This document shows, one piece after another, positions 43,818-52,400 of a stretch of 60,822 bases of DNA. Each line of letters begins with the position of its first letter. Position 1 is the first letter of the stretch. The DNA comes from JBAWWY01 sp037144355. Lineage in GTDB: Bacteria > Bacillota > Clostridia > Peptostreptococcales > Anaerovoracaceae. The translations under genes and the position numbers were made by a program. The DNA lies in the NCBI GenBank assembly GCA_037144355.1, contig JBAWWY010000009.1:1-60822 (forward strand), in the 5' to 3' direction. Under the pieces are notes generated by a model. The model was not told the DNA's origin. It saw only the letters and a list, made by a program, of their open reading frames with translations, and searched no databases.

Positions 43818-44417
43818 TTATAGCTGTGAATATCCCTTTTGAAATGCTTTTATGTTGATTTCGCGGAAGCTTTCCTTTACAGAATCCCTTATTGTTTGCT
43901 CCCAGTCCACATCGTTTATTTCCAACGCTTTGATTAGAGCGCCAAGCAATACGACGTTCATCATCTTGCTGTTTCCCAGTTCCTTTGCGATATCCGCCGC
44001 TTTGACAACTGTTATTTTTGCCAGTTTTCCTATATTTTCAACTATTTCCTCTGGATATTTCTCTTTACCCATGAGAATTGGCACAGATGGGATTTCATAG
44101 TCGTTGATTACCATTTTACCATTGGTTTTTAGATAATCTATCCATCTCAACGCTTCCATTTTTTCAAATGCTACGATTAAATCCGCTTGACCCTTTCCGA
44201 TGATTGGAGAATAGACCTTCTTCCCGTATCTGATCTGGGTGCTTACATTTCCGCCTCTTTGGGACATCCCGTGAACTTCGGACATCTTCACATCATATCC
44301 AGCCTCTACCAGTCCTTTTGACAGGATTTTGCTGGCTAGTATTGTCCCCTGTCCACCAACGCCTACGAGGAGAATATTCTTAACTTCATTGCTGTCTTCC
44401 GATTTATTATTCAACAT
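43818..44417 (-). CDS. iorB: indolepyruvate:ferredoxin oxidoreductase, beta subunit
   Basis: 199 residues of the gamma-domain 2-oxoacid oxidoreductase family: GVGGQGTILASKIL near residue 15 and SEVHGMSQRGGNVSTQIRYG. Together with IorA it oxidises aryl pyruvates from aromatic amino acids to aryl-acetyl-CoA with ferredoxin as acceptor. It starts 22 bp after iorA with AGGAGT upstream. A strong tRNA promoter follows its end. Confidence 0.93.
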   Translation of the reverse strand: MLNNKSEDSNEVKNILLVGVGGQGTILASKILSKGLVEAGYDVKMSEVHGMSQRGGNVSTQIRYGKKVYSPIIGKGQADLIVAFEKMEALRWIDYLKTNGKMVINDYEIPSVPILMGKEKYPEEIVENIGKLAKITVVKAADIAKELGNSKMMNVVLLGALIKALEINDVDWEQTIRDSVKESFREINIKAFQKGYSQL

Positions 44418-44439
44418 AATTTACTCCTAGTCGAAAATT

Positions 44440-46206
44440 TTAATATTTGTCTATTGCTTCAAACGGGCAAACTTGGAAACAAACACTGCAGCCAGTACAC
44501 ATTACTTCGTCTATTTTGATTTCGTCTCCGGAATGGATAGCTGGGCATCCAGTCTTGACGCAGGTTTTACACTTTTTACATTTTTCCTGATTTATCTGGC
44601 ACTTCTTTGTGCTAAGGTCAAAGTCTCTTTTATCTTCCTCACTGAATTTTTTCAGAATACATGGCCATTTTGTTATGATTACTGAAGGCTCGTCTTTAGA
44701 CAAAGCATCGCTTAGGGCTGCTTCACTTTCCTTCAAGTTAAGTGGATTGACAATGTAAAGGTTATTCTTCTTAATTCCTATGGCAAGACATAAAAGCTCA
44801 AGATCTGTCTGATGCGCTTGTTCTCCCATAAGTGTATATCCGGTACCAGGATTTTCCTGATGACCTGTCATACCTGTGATTCGATTGTCCAAGATTACAG
44901 TTACTTCATTGCTTTTATTGTAAACGACATTGACTAAGCCTGTTATCCCTGAATGAAAGAATGTTGAGTCTCCAATTACAGAAACGACTCTGGTATCTTC
45001 TCCAGCTCTTTTAAAAGCAACTGCTGCTCCATGGCCGGCGCTCACGCTGGCACCCATGCAGATGCAGGTATCCATTGCGGAAAGTGGTGGGGCTGATCCA
45101 AGGGTATAGCATCCAATATCTCCGCTGATCATAACATTCTTCCTCTTGCTTAGGACATGAAAGAAGCCTCTGTGGGGACATCCCGCACACATTGTGGGAG
45201 GTCTTGATACCGCTTTAAGATCAGTAGCCAGTGTCTCGTTTGAAATTCCAAGTACGGAATTTCTTATAATATCAGGATTTAGTTCTCCGTATTCAGGAAT
45301 CAATTCTTTTCCAACACATTCAATTCCGGCGATTTTCAGCTGGTTTTCGATATATGGATCAAGTTCTTCAACCACAATTATCCTTTTGACATTTTTAGCA
45401 AACTCCTTGATCATTTCCATTGGCAATGGGAATGTCATTCCAAGTTTCAAATATGATGCAGTTTCTCCAAAAACCTCTTTCGCATATTGGAAAGCTACTC
45501 CCGAGCTGATAACTCCCAAATCCTTGTTGAAATATTCCGCGTAGTTTATTTGAGTGTTGTTGGAGTACTCCCCCATAAGTTTCAGCCTGTCTACCAGATT
45601 CCTTCTCATGATTGTTCCGTTGCTAGGGGTTGCCACATATTTTGAAATATTCTTCACGTACTTGACCATTTCTTTTTCTTTTCGTTCTTCAAAAGTTACC
45701 AAGCTCTTGCTATGGCAAATCCTTGTGGTAACTCGGAGCATCACGGGGGTATCGAACTTCTCGCTTAGTTCAAATCCAAGTTTTGTAAGCTCTTTGGCTT
45801 CCTGGCTGTCGGAAGGTTCCAACATAAGCACTCGGGCAAAAGATGCATAATTTCTGTTATCCTGTTCATTTTGTGAACTGTGCATTCCTGGATCGTCTGC
45901 AGAAACCAATACAAGGCCACCATTTGTTCCAGTATATGCAAATGTAAATAGCGCATCAGCAGCCACATTCACGCCAACATGCTTCATCGCTGAAAGTGAT
46001 CTTGCTCCTGCTATTGCCGCTCCAATTGATGCTTCCAGAGCCACCTTTTCATTTGGGGCCCATTCGCAGTATACGTCTTTTTTATACATTACCAGGTTCT
46101 CTAGAATTTCAGTGCTGGGAGTCCCTGGATATGCTGATGCGAATCTTGCTCCAGCCTCATACGCTCCCCTTGCGATTGCTTCATTTCCAGTCATAAGTTC
46201 TTTCAT
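44440..46206 (-). CDS. iorA: indolepyruvate:ferredoxin oxidoreductase, alpha subunit
   Basis: About 588 residues; the ATG at 46206 (MKELMTGNEAIARG) follows an AGAGGT site. The N-terminal pyrimidine domain has ASAYPGTPSTEI; the TPP domain has CPHRGFF and the GDSTFFHSGI motif; the C-terminus has two ferredoxin-type sites (CKKCKTCVKTGCP and CTGCSVCFQVCPFEA). Typical length and layout of IorA. Involved in fermentation of aromatic amino acids, in keeping with an amino-acid-using anaerobe. Confidence 0.94.
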   Translation of the reverse strand: MKELMTGNEAIARGAYEAGARFASAYPGTPSTEILENLVMYKKDVYCEWAPNEKVALEASIGAAIAGARSLSAMKHVGVNVAADALFTFAYTGTNGGLVLVSADDPGMHSSQNEQDNRNYASFARVLMLEPSDSQEAKELTKLGFELSEKFDTPVMLRVTTRICHSKSLVTFEERKEKEMVKYVKNISKYVATPSNGTIMRRNLVDRLKLMGEYSNNTQINYAEYFNKDLGVISSGVAFQYAKEVFGETASYLKLGMTFPLPMEMIKEFAKNVKRIIVVEELDPYIENQLKIAGIECVGKELIPEYGELNPDIIRNSVLGISNETLATDLKAVSRPPTMCAGCPHRGFFHVLSKRKNVMISGDIGCYTLGSAPPLSAMDTCICMGASVSAGHGAAVAFKRAGEDTRVVSVIGDSTFFHSGITGLVNVVYNKSNEVTVILDNRITGMTGHQENPGTGYTLMGEQAHQTDLELLCLAIGIKKNNLYIVNPLNLKESEAALSDALSKDEPSVIITKWPCILKKFSEEDKRDFDLSTKKCQINQEKCKKCKTCVKTGCPAIHSGDEIKIDEVMCTGCSVCFQVCPFEAIDKY

Positions 46207-46226
46207 AAATACCTCTTGCATCTATT

Positions 46227-47198
46227 TTATTCTTCCTGTTGCTTGGCAACCAATTCTGCCTTCTTTCTATATTTTAAAGCCATTTCCTTCTCTCCAAGAT
46301 CTTCGTAGCAAACTGCCATTTCTGCCATTGCCTGGGCTTGTGAAGGTTTTATTTCGATTACTCGTTTGAATAGTTCCAAGGCTTCCCTAGTATTTCCTGT
46401 TCTGCTATATGCGACTCCTAGGAAAAAGAACAAGTTCCACCAGTTAGGATCATAATCTGCTAAAGGTTCAAGGTAAAATAATCCATCTTTCCATTTTCCA
46501 GCCAGCACTGCAGTATAGCCTCTTTCAAAATTAACCAATCTCTTTATCTGCAAAAGTCTCTGCTTGATTTCAGCCTTGTCTTTTCTGTTTCTGCTTAACC
46601 GCATAAATTTATCCCAAGTCATTTGAGCCTTAACGTATAGGTTTGCGTTGATATATGCATAACCAAGGAAATAATACGCCTGGGCAAAGCCAGGATGCCT
46701 CTCAACAGTATATTCGAAATACAAGGTGGCTTCGGCTTTAAAATCGGCAACATATTCTGGGTCTTCGCTTTTTTCATAAAGGTGTCTGCAAGCTCTGGCA
46801 TAATTATATACTGCGTCCAATGAATCTGGATCCATTACCAATGCTGCTCGAAGATGAATGGCAGCCCTCATGATTAGATCTTCCTCGGCGCTGTCAAGGC
46901 CTTCCTTGATAATGAAATTCAATATCTTTGGATTGAATACTTTCATGTATTGTATATATTTATCATTGTATTTAAAGTTGATGTCACTGCCCATGATGTG
47001 AACCATGGCTTCAGCGAAAACGTCAAACTTGAATTCTCCCTCGTCTGCGAATTTGGCTAAATCCTCTTTTTTAACCGGCACTGGAATCCCCTGCATAAAA
47101 TTTATCTTGCCTGATTTTTTAATATATTCACTGGTAAATTCAATGAATGCATAATCCTCCAATACTTGCTTGAAGTATTTAAAAACCTTGTCTTGCAT
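46227..47198 (-). CDS. TPR-repeat protein
   Basis: About 323 residues from the ATG at 47198 (GAGGGAA upstream); an earlier in-frame ATG at 47234 overlaps the upstream gene by 13 bp. Helical throughout, with recognisable tetratricopeptide units in the second half (AYYFLGYAYINANLYVKAQ; LFFFLGVAYSRTGNTREALELFKRVIEIKP; MAEMAVCYEDLGEKEMAL). A scaffold for protein contacts. It sits between iorA and a radical SAM gene; no specific role can be given. Confidence 0.8.
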   Translation of the reverse strand: MQDKVFKYFKQVLEDYAFIEFTSEYIKKSGKINFMQGIPVPVKKEDLAKFADEGEFKFDVFAEAMVHIMGSDINFKYNDKYIQYMKVFNPKILNFIIKEGLDSAEEDLIMRAAIHLRAALVMDPDSLDAVYNYARACRHLYEKSEDPEYVADFKAEATLYFEYTVERHPGFAQAYYFLGYAYINANLYVKAQMTWDKFMRLSRNRKDKAEIKQRLLQIKRLVNFERGYTAVLAGKWKDGLFYLEPLADYDPNWWNLFFFLGVAYSRTGNTREALELFKRVIEIKPSQAQAMAEMAVCYEDLGEKEMALKYRKKAELVAKQQEE

Positions 47199-47221
47199 TT
47201 GCTCTTCCCTCGTTGAGAAAA

Positions 47222-48733
47222 TTAAATCTCCCAACCCTTTCTTTCAAAATTCTTTACAGCTTCGGGATTCAATGTTGCTTCCATATCCCATTTGATAAGT
47301 TTTTCTATTTTTTCTCCTGAACCAGGCAAAATTCTGTCCTTCCAAGATGCGTATTTCCAAAATATCCTATATAGGTTTTCCTTGCTGTGGGATCTATTCT
47401 GAAATCCTTTCAAATAGAAAAAATTTGAGAATTCCTCATAAAATTCAAATGGATTACGGAAAAGTGAATTTGCACAATATTCAATACTGTCTGAAAATCC
47501 TCCCTTATTATAGTAAAGATCCAATACATTTTCAATCATCTTTAATTTTATTATCTCCATTGGGGAAATAAAGATATTCGATATTACCTCATATGGTGGT
47601 TTCTCTCTGTAGATATACCTGTATTCCTCTGCTTCCGCTCTTATTTTCGTGCCTTTGAGCAGTTTTAGGAATCCTAATTGAAGCTGATTCGCGCTTAGAG
47701 AATACGCATTGTTGAATGATTCTTTAAAACTTAGTAGGTCTTCGAAAGGCAAGCCGGCAATCAAATCAAGATGCACATTGACTTTCCCTATTTTGATAAT
47801 ATCCTGAATCCGACTTTTATATGAATTGAAATCGGCCTTTCTGTTGCATGCTTCCAAAGAAGTTTTATTTGTTGATTGAATTCCAATTTCCAACTGGAAA
47901 AGTCCTGCCCGTCCTTCTCTAAGTACAGCAATAATGTCCTCATCCAATAAGTCAGGTGACATTTCAAAGTGGAAATTGGTTATTTTATTGTCGTTTTTCA
48001 CAATATATCTTATTATTTCCATGGCCCTGTTTTTATTGAAATTGAAGGTCCTGTCAATAAATTTTACCTGTGTGCACCTCTTGTAAAGGAAGTAATCCAA
48101 TTCTGTTTTAACTCTTTCTATTGGTAGCTCCCGTATGCTTTTTTCTACGGATGACAAGCAGAATGAACATTTGAAAGGACAACCCCTGGAACTTTCATAG
48201 TATACAACCTTGTCCTCCTCCACCTGTAGATGTTCGTATGGAAAAGGAATCTCGTCCGGAGTCAGCAGCCTATCCAGAGGATTCACATAAATGACCCCAC
48301 CTTCCCTATAGCTGAGCCCCATGATTTTCTCAAGTTCCAATTGCTCATTTCCCAATGTTTCAACCAGCCTTTTAAAAGGTCTTTCCCCTTCACCGGAAAT
48401 GATAATATCAATATAGTCATGGTGAAAAAGAAAATCCGCATTTTCATAGCTGACTTCCGGGCCACCAAGGACTATTTTAATTCTCCAGTTTGATTTTTTT
48501 ATGTTCTGCGCAAGATATAGTATCCTGTCAATATTCCAAATGTAACACGAAAAACAGACAACCTCATATCTGCCTCTCATGATTTCAGTATATATGCTGT
48601 CGTCTGTCTGGTTTATTGAAAACTCTTTTATGTCGACAAAACTCCTACTCTCAAATGCAGCTGAATAAAGATACTTTATCGCTAGATTTGAGTGTATATA
48701 TTTGGAGTTCAATGTTGTCAGAAGTATTTTCAT
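47222..48733 (-). CDS. B12-binding-domain radical SAM protein (DUF4080 type)
   Basis: 503 residues. The N-terminal Rossmann-like B12-binding domain begins MKILLTTLNSKYIHSNLAI; the radical SAM core has CPFKCSFC near residue 188 (CX3CX2C); the C-terminal ~130 residues match the extension called DUF4080. No DxHxxG is visible in the first domain, so cobalamin binding, if any, is base-off without the histidine. Such enzymes methylate or rearrange unactivated carbons; the substrate is unknown. Confidence 0.83.
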   Translation of the reverse strand: MKILLTTLNSKYIHSNLAIKYLYSAAFESRSFVDIKEFSINQTDDSIYTEIMRGRYEVVCFSCYIWNIDRILYLAQNIKKSNWRIKIVLGGPEVSYENADFLFHHDYIDIIISGEGERPFKRLVETLGNEQLELEKIMGLSYREGGVIYVNPLDRLLTPDEIPFPYEHLQVEEDKVVYYESSRGCPFKCSFCLSSVEKSIRELPIERVKTELDYFLYKRCTQVKFIDRTFNFNKNRAMEIIRYIVKNDNKITNFHFEMSPDLLDEDIIAVLREGRAGLFQLEIGIQSTNKTSLEACNRKADFNSYKSRIQDIIKIGKVNVHLDLIAGLPFEDLLSFKESFNNAYSLSANQLQLGFLKLLKGTKIRAEAEEYRYIYREKPPYEVISNIFISPMEIIKLKMIENVLDLYYNKGGFSDSIEYCANSLFRNPFEFYEEFSNFFYLKGFQNRSHSKENLYRIFWKYASWKDRILPGSGEKIEKLIKWDMEATLNPEAVKNFERKGWEI

Positions 48734-48761
48734 ATATTATCACATTCCATCGGCAATCTTA

Positions 48762-49634
48762 TTATAAAGCCCTGAATCTTTCGTCTTTAAGCATTCCTGT
48801 ATTCTCCATAGCCATTTTTATCTTGTCCAGAAGGTTGTTCTTGTCATCTGGAAGATCTCCCGCAAGGGAAAGGTAGTTTGAAGCATGATTGCTTCTGAAT
48901 ACACACTTCTTGTCCAGGTTGATATTTGAAACAAGTTCAAATGTCTCTTTAAGCAATTCTTCAGCTGAAAGAAGTTTGAACGTTCCTGATTTTATATCAT
49001 CATAAAGGGGAGTGCCTCTTTCCACCATCAAAGTGAGCAACCCCACATATGAGGGCTTCATTTCGCTGATTACTCTTCCTGATTCCATTGCATGTTCCTT
49101 CCAATGTTCCCTGCCGCCAATTCCAGAGATAAATGTTACTGAAGCCTTGATTCCCGAATCCTCAAGCTTTTTCCCTGCCATGACCATTTCAGCACTTGTG
49201 ACTCCCTTTTTAATTTCTTTCAGAATAAAATCGCTACCGGATTCAACTCCCATATATGCTATCTTCAGGCCTGCATTCTTTAAGTCTTTCAGCTCTTCTG
49301 GAGTTTTTCTTAGCACATCCTGGGGCGATGCATAAATCCCAATGCTTTTGCATTCTGGAAAATTAGATTCTATATAGTTCAGAAGCCTGATTAAATAATC
49401 GTTTTTCAGAACCAACGCATCTCCATCTGCAAGAAATATCTTCTCAACAAATTTATGCTGTACCCTGGCAACTTTAAGATCTTCCAATACTTCTTCAATA
49501 GGTCTTATCCTGAATTCCTTGTCCTTGAACATACTGCAAAATGTGCATTCATTATGTGCACATCCAATTGTGACTTGCAGTATCAAGCTGTAAGCTTCGC
49601 TGGGCGGTCTATATATATTTCCTTCATATCTCAT
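48762..49634 (-). CDS. radical SAM protein with CX4CX2C cluster motif
   Basis: 290 residues. The cluster cysteines are C25, C30 and C33 (GCAHNECTFCSMF), one residue wider than the usual CX3CX2C spacing; this form is typical of a broad clostridial group of Elp3/HemN-like Fe-S oxidoreductases. Residues FLADGDALVLKNDYL and GVESGSDFILKEIKKG are the AdoMet-contact strands. It is separate from the DUF4080 gene by 28 bp. Function unknown. Confidence 0.82.
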   Translation of the reverse strand: MRYEGNIYRPPSEAYSLILQVTIGCAHNECTFCSMFKDKEFRIRPIEEVLEDLKVARVQHKFVEKIFLADGDALVLKNDYLIRLLNYIESNFPECKSIGIYASPQDVLRKTPEELKDLKNAGLKIAYMGVESGSDFILKEIKKGVTSAEMVMAGKKLEDSGIKASVTFISGIGGREHWKEHAMESGRVISEMKPSYVGLLTLMVERGTPLYDDIKSGTFKLLSAEELLKETFELVSNINLDKKCVFRSNHASNYLSLAGDLPDDKNNLLDKIKMAMENTGMLKDERFRAL

Positions 49635-49641
49635 TTCATGC

Positions 49642-51369
49642 CTACATTCTTTCCGGAGCTGCTATTCCAAGAAGCATCAATCCATTGTGCAGGGAAATCT
49701 TGGCTGCATATACTAATAAAAGTTTTGCCTTTTTCTCTTCCTCATTTGCCACGAGAATATGCTCATCATGGTAAAATCGGTTGAATGCCTGGGCAATATC
49801 CACCAGATGTCTGGTCAAAATGGAAGGCTCGTATCTGTTTGCGGCTTCGATAATCACCTCTGGGAAGCGATAAATCAGTTTAACCAAGCTATAGGCAGCA
49901 TCCGATTCAATAAAATTAAAATCTATATTTTCTATATCGTTCAGCTTAACAACGAGTTTGTCCAAATCTTCCTTGGAGTTCCTGAGGACACTTGCCGCCC
50001 TGGCATAAGTGTATTGCACGTATGGGCCGGTTTCGCCCTCAAAATTGAGAACTTTGTCCCAGGAGAACACGTAATCCTTGATTCTTCCATTGGAAAGTTC
50101 TTGGAAAATTACAGCACCGATTCCAACTTGCTTGGCGGTAATCTCGATATTTTCAGTATTTACATCCTTCTCGATGATGATTTCCTTGGTTTGGGCAATC
50201 GCCCTGTTCAAAACATCTTCAAGATAAACCACCCTGCCGCTTCTTGTGGACATGGTCCCATCTTCCAAGCTGACAAGACCAAATGGAATATGCACGCATT
50301 GATTTGACCAGTCAAAACCCATTAGGTCGATAACCTTCATAAGCTGTTGAAAATGAAGGTTTTGCTGGGAAGCAACTACATAGATGTTCTTATAGAAATC
50401 ATATGTTTCTTTTCTATATACGGCTGCCGCAATATCTCTAGTTAAATACAAAGTCGATCCATCCTTCTTCATGATAAGCGCAGGTGGGAGATTGAAAGCT
50501 TCCAAGTCTACTATCATTGCCCCTTCTGACTCAACAAGCAAATTCCTGTCCTTGATGATGTCGATTACTTTTCCCATTTTATCCGAATAGAAGCTTTCTC
50601 CAGCATAGGAGTCAAACTCTATTCCCAAAATATCATAAACCCTCTTGAATTCCTTCAAGCTCACGTCCTTGAACCACTTCCATAGTTCCATTTCTTCCTC
50701 GCTGCCGTTTTCCAGCAAGGTGAATACATCTCTGGCCATGTCTTCCAGTTCTGGATGAGCTTCTACTTCCTCGTGGAATTTGACATAGTATTCAAGCAAG
50801 GTTTTAATCGGTGCCTTTTCCACGTCTTCCTTGTTGCCCCATTTTCTATATGCTACAATCATCTTTCCAAATTGGGTTCCATAATCCCCTAGGTGGTTGA
50901 TTCTAACCGTATCATAACCCAGGAAATCAAATAACTTGTATATGGAATTCCCAATGACAGTGCTCCTGATATGACCAATATGAAAAGGCTTGGCAATATT
51001 TGGCGAGGAAAATTCAACGATCACTTTCCTGTTTTCCCCGATTGTGCTGCTTCCGAATTTTCCATCCATTCTAACGACTTCGCTTAAAGATGCCTTAATG
51101 AATGCCTTTTTTTCTATGAAAAAGTTCACATATGCGTTTACACTTTCAACCTCTGAAAACAATTCGCATCCTTTTAGTTTTTCCCCAAGTTCCATTGCAA
51201 TAATATTTGGAGCTTTTCTCAAGCTTTTAGCCAGTTTGAAACATGGAAAGGCATAATCTCCCATTTTGCTGTCAACAGGTCTCTCCAACATATCGTTTAT
51301 TTCTTCAATAGTCAGTTCAGAAACCTGGTTGCTGATTAGCTGAGCAACTTCTTTCTTAAAATCTATCAT
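49642..51369 (-). CDS. argS: arginyl-tRNA synthetase
   Basis: 575 residues, usual length. It has the Arg-specific N-terminal domain, the class I HIGH motif (PFHIGHIRST near residue 130), a KMSKS-equivalent (TMSTRSGRVV) and a DALR anticodon-binding C-terminus. It charges tRNA-Arg. The start lies directly after the DUF523 gene. No T-box leader is seen because the gene is inside an operon. Confidence 0.97.
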   Translation of the reverse strand: MIDFKKEVAQLISNQVSELTIEEINDMLERPVDSKMGDYAFPCFKLAKSLRKAPNIIAMELGEKLKGCELFSEVESVNAYVNFFIEKKAFIKASLSEVVRMDGKFGSSTIGENRKVIVEFSSPNIAKPFHIGHIRSTVIGNSIYKLFDFLGYDTVRINHLGDYGTQFGKMIVAYRKWGNKEDVEKAPIKTLLEYYVKFHEEVEAHPELEDMARDVFTLLENGSEEEMELWKWFKDVSLKEFKRVYDILGIEFDSYAGESFYSDKMGKVIDIIKDRNLLVESEGAMIVDLEAFNLPPALIMKKDGSTLYLTRDIAAAVYRKETYDFYKNIYVVASQQNLHFQQLMKVIDLMGFDWSNQCVHIPFGLVSLEDGTMSTRSGRVVYLEDVLNRAIAQTKEIIIEKDVNTENIEITAKQVGIGAVIFQELSNGRIKDYVFSWDKVLNFEGETGPYVQYTYARAASVLRNSKEDLDKLVVKLNDIENIDFNFIESDAAYSLVKLIYRFPEVIIEAANRYEPSILTRHLVDIAQAFNRFYHDEHILVANEEEKKAKLLLVYAAKISLHNGLMLLGIAAPERM

Positions 51370-51801
51370 CTATAAATCCTCCTCGGTGATTACTTTTATT
51401 CCATTTTTAATTAAAAGCTCGCTGGTTATTCCGTTTCCATCTATCTGTTTGCCGGTAAATGTACCGTCATATATTTTTCCACTTCCGCATGATGGGCTTC
51501 TCGCCTTGAGAATAGCCATCTCGATTGGCTGATTGACTTCCATTGATTTCCTGATTGCTGCTTCATATGTTTCCAAAGCTCCCTTCAGAAAGAACTCTGT
51601 TACATCATTTCCCGACTTGTCCACAACCCTGCCATCCACTATCTCATTTGGCTGCCTTGGCGTTGTCAATCCTCCAAGCTCTTCCGGGCATACATCGATA
51701 TATTCCTTGTCTTTCAAAAGCTCAAGAACTCTATCATCTCTGCTGTTTCCACCATTATATCTGCAATTCTTGCCTATCAGGCAGGCACTTACCACGTACA
51801 T
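51370..51801 (-). CDS. DUF523 family protein
   Basis: 143 residues with the family marks SACLIGKNCRYNGGN at the N-terminus, CPEELGGLTTPR and LKARSPSCGSGKIYDG. The conserved cysteines suggest a metal or Fe-S site. Members are widespread in anaerobes and of unproven function, possibly tRNA thiolation-related. It is directly followed by argS, with no gap. Confidence 0.88.
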   Translation of the reverse strand: MYVVSACLIGKNCRYNGGNSRDDRVLELLKDKEYIDVCPEELGGLTTPRQPNEIVDGRVVDKSGNDVTEFFLKGALETYEAAIRKSMEVNQPIEMAILKARSPSCGSGKIYDGTFTGKQIDGNGITSELLIKNGIKVITEEDL

Positions 51802-51831
51802 TTCAATCTCCTTATAATTGAGAGCAAACTA

Positions 51832-52380
51832 TTAAAAATCCCTTATAGTCTTTAATACTTTAGGTGCGGATATTAAAAACCATGGGGCGAATACCTCCGG
51901 GTTGTTAATCAATTCCTGTTCGAGTTCTTCAAAATCAATCCACTTTAGTTCATCCACTTCAGTAGGATTTGGATTTAAAAGGCTTACATCGATTTTTTCT
52001 CCTTCTTCTAGACTGCCTGGATATTCCCCTATGAATACATGGTCATGCTCATATTCGAAAAGGTTGCTGTCAAACTTATAAAAGTATGTGAAAGTAAAAT
52101 CCTCTTTCAAGTGGGCTTCAAGCCCGACTTCTTCCTTGAGTCTTTTTTTTGCGGCTGTCATGGTAACTTCTCCATCCCTAGGGTGGGAGCAGCATGTGTT
52201 TGCCCAAAGTCCTCCAGAATGGTATTTGTCAAAAGCTCTCTTTTGTATAAGCATCATGTTTCCGGAATATATGAAAACTGAAAATGCCCTATGCAGGATT
52301 GCTTTTTCGTGAGCTTCTTGTTTAGTGCAGGTTCCAATTTGCTTGTTGTAAATGTCCACTTTAATTAATTGATTTTCCAT
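51832..52380 (-). CDS. idi: isopentenyl-diphosphate delta-isomerase, type I
   Basis: 182 residues of the Nudix-fold type I isomerase: the metal histidine region LHRAFSVFIY, the catalytic cysteine in WANTCCSHPRDGE, KRLKEEVG, and the catalytic glutamate region FEYEHDHVFIGEY. It interconverts isopentenyl and dimethylallyl diphosphate in the cytoplasm. Many Firmicutes use the unrelated flavin-dependent type II enzyme or none, so a type I enzyme is somewhat unusual here. Confidence 0.9.
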   Translation of the reverse strand: MENQLIKVDIYNKQIGTCTKQEAHEKAILHRAFSVFIYSGNMMLIQKRAFDKYHSGGLWANTCCSHPRDGEVTMTAAKKRLKEEVGLEAHLKEDFTFTYFYKFDSNLFEYEHDHVFIGEYPGSLEEGEKIDVSLLNPNPTEVDELKWIDFEELEQELINNPEVFAPWFLISAPKVLKTIRDF

Positions 52381-52400
52381 TATTGCCCTCTTCTCCTGAA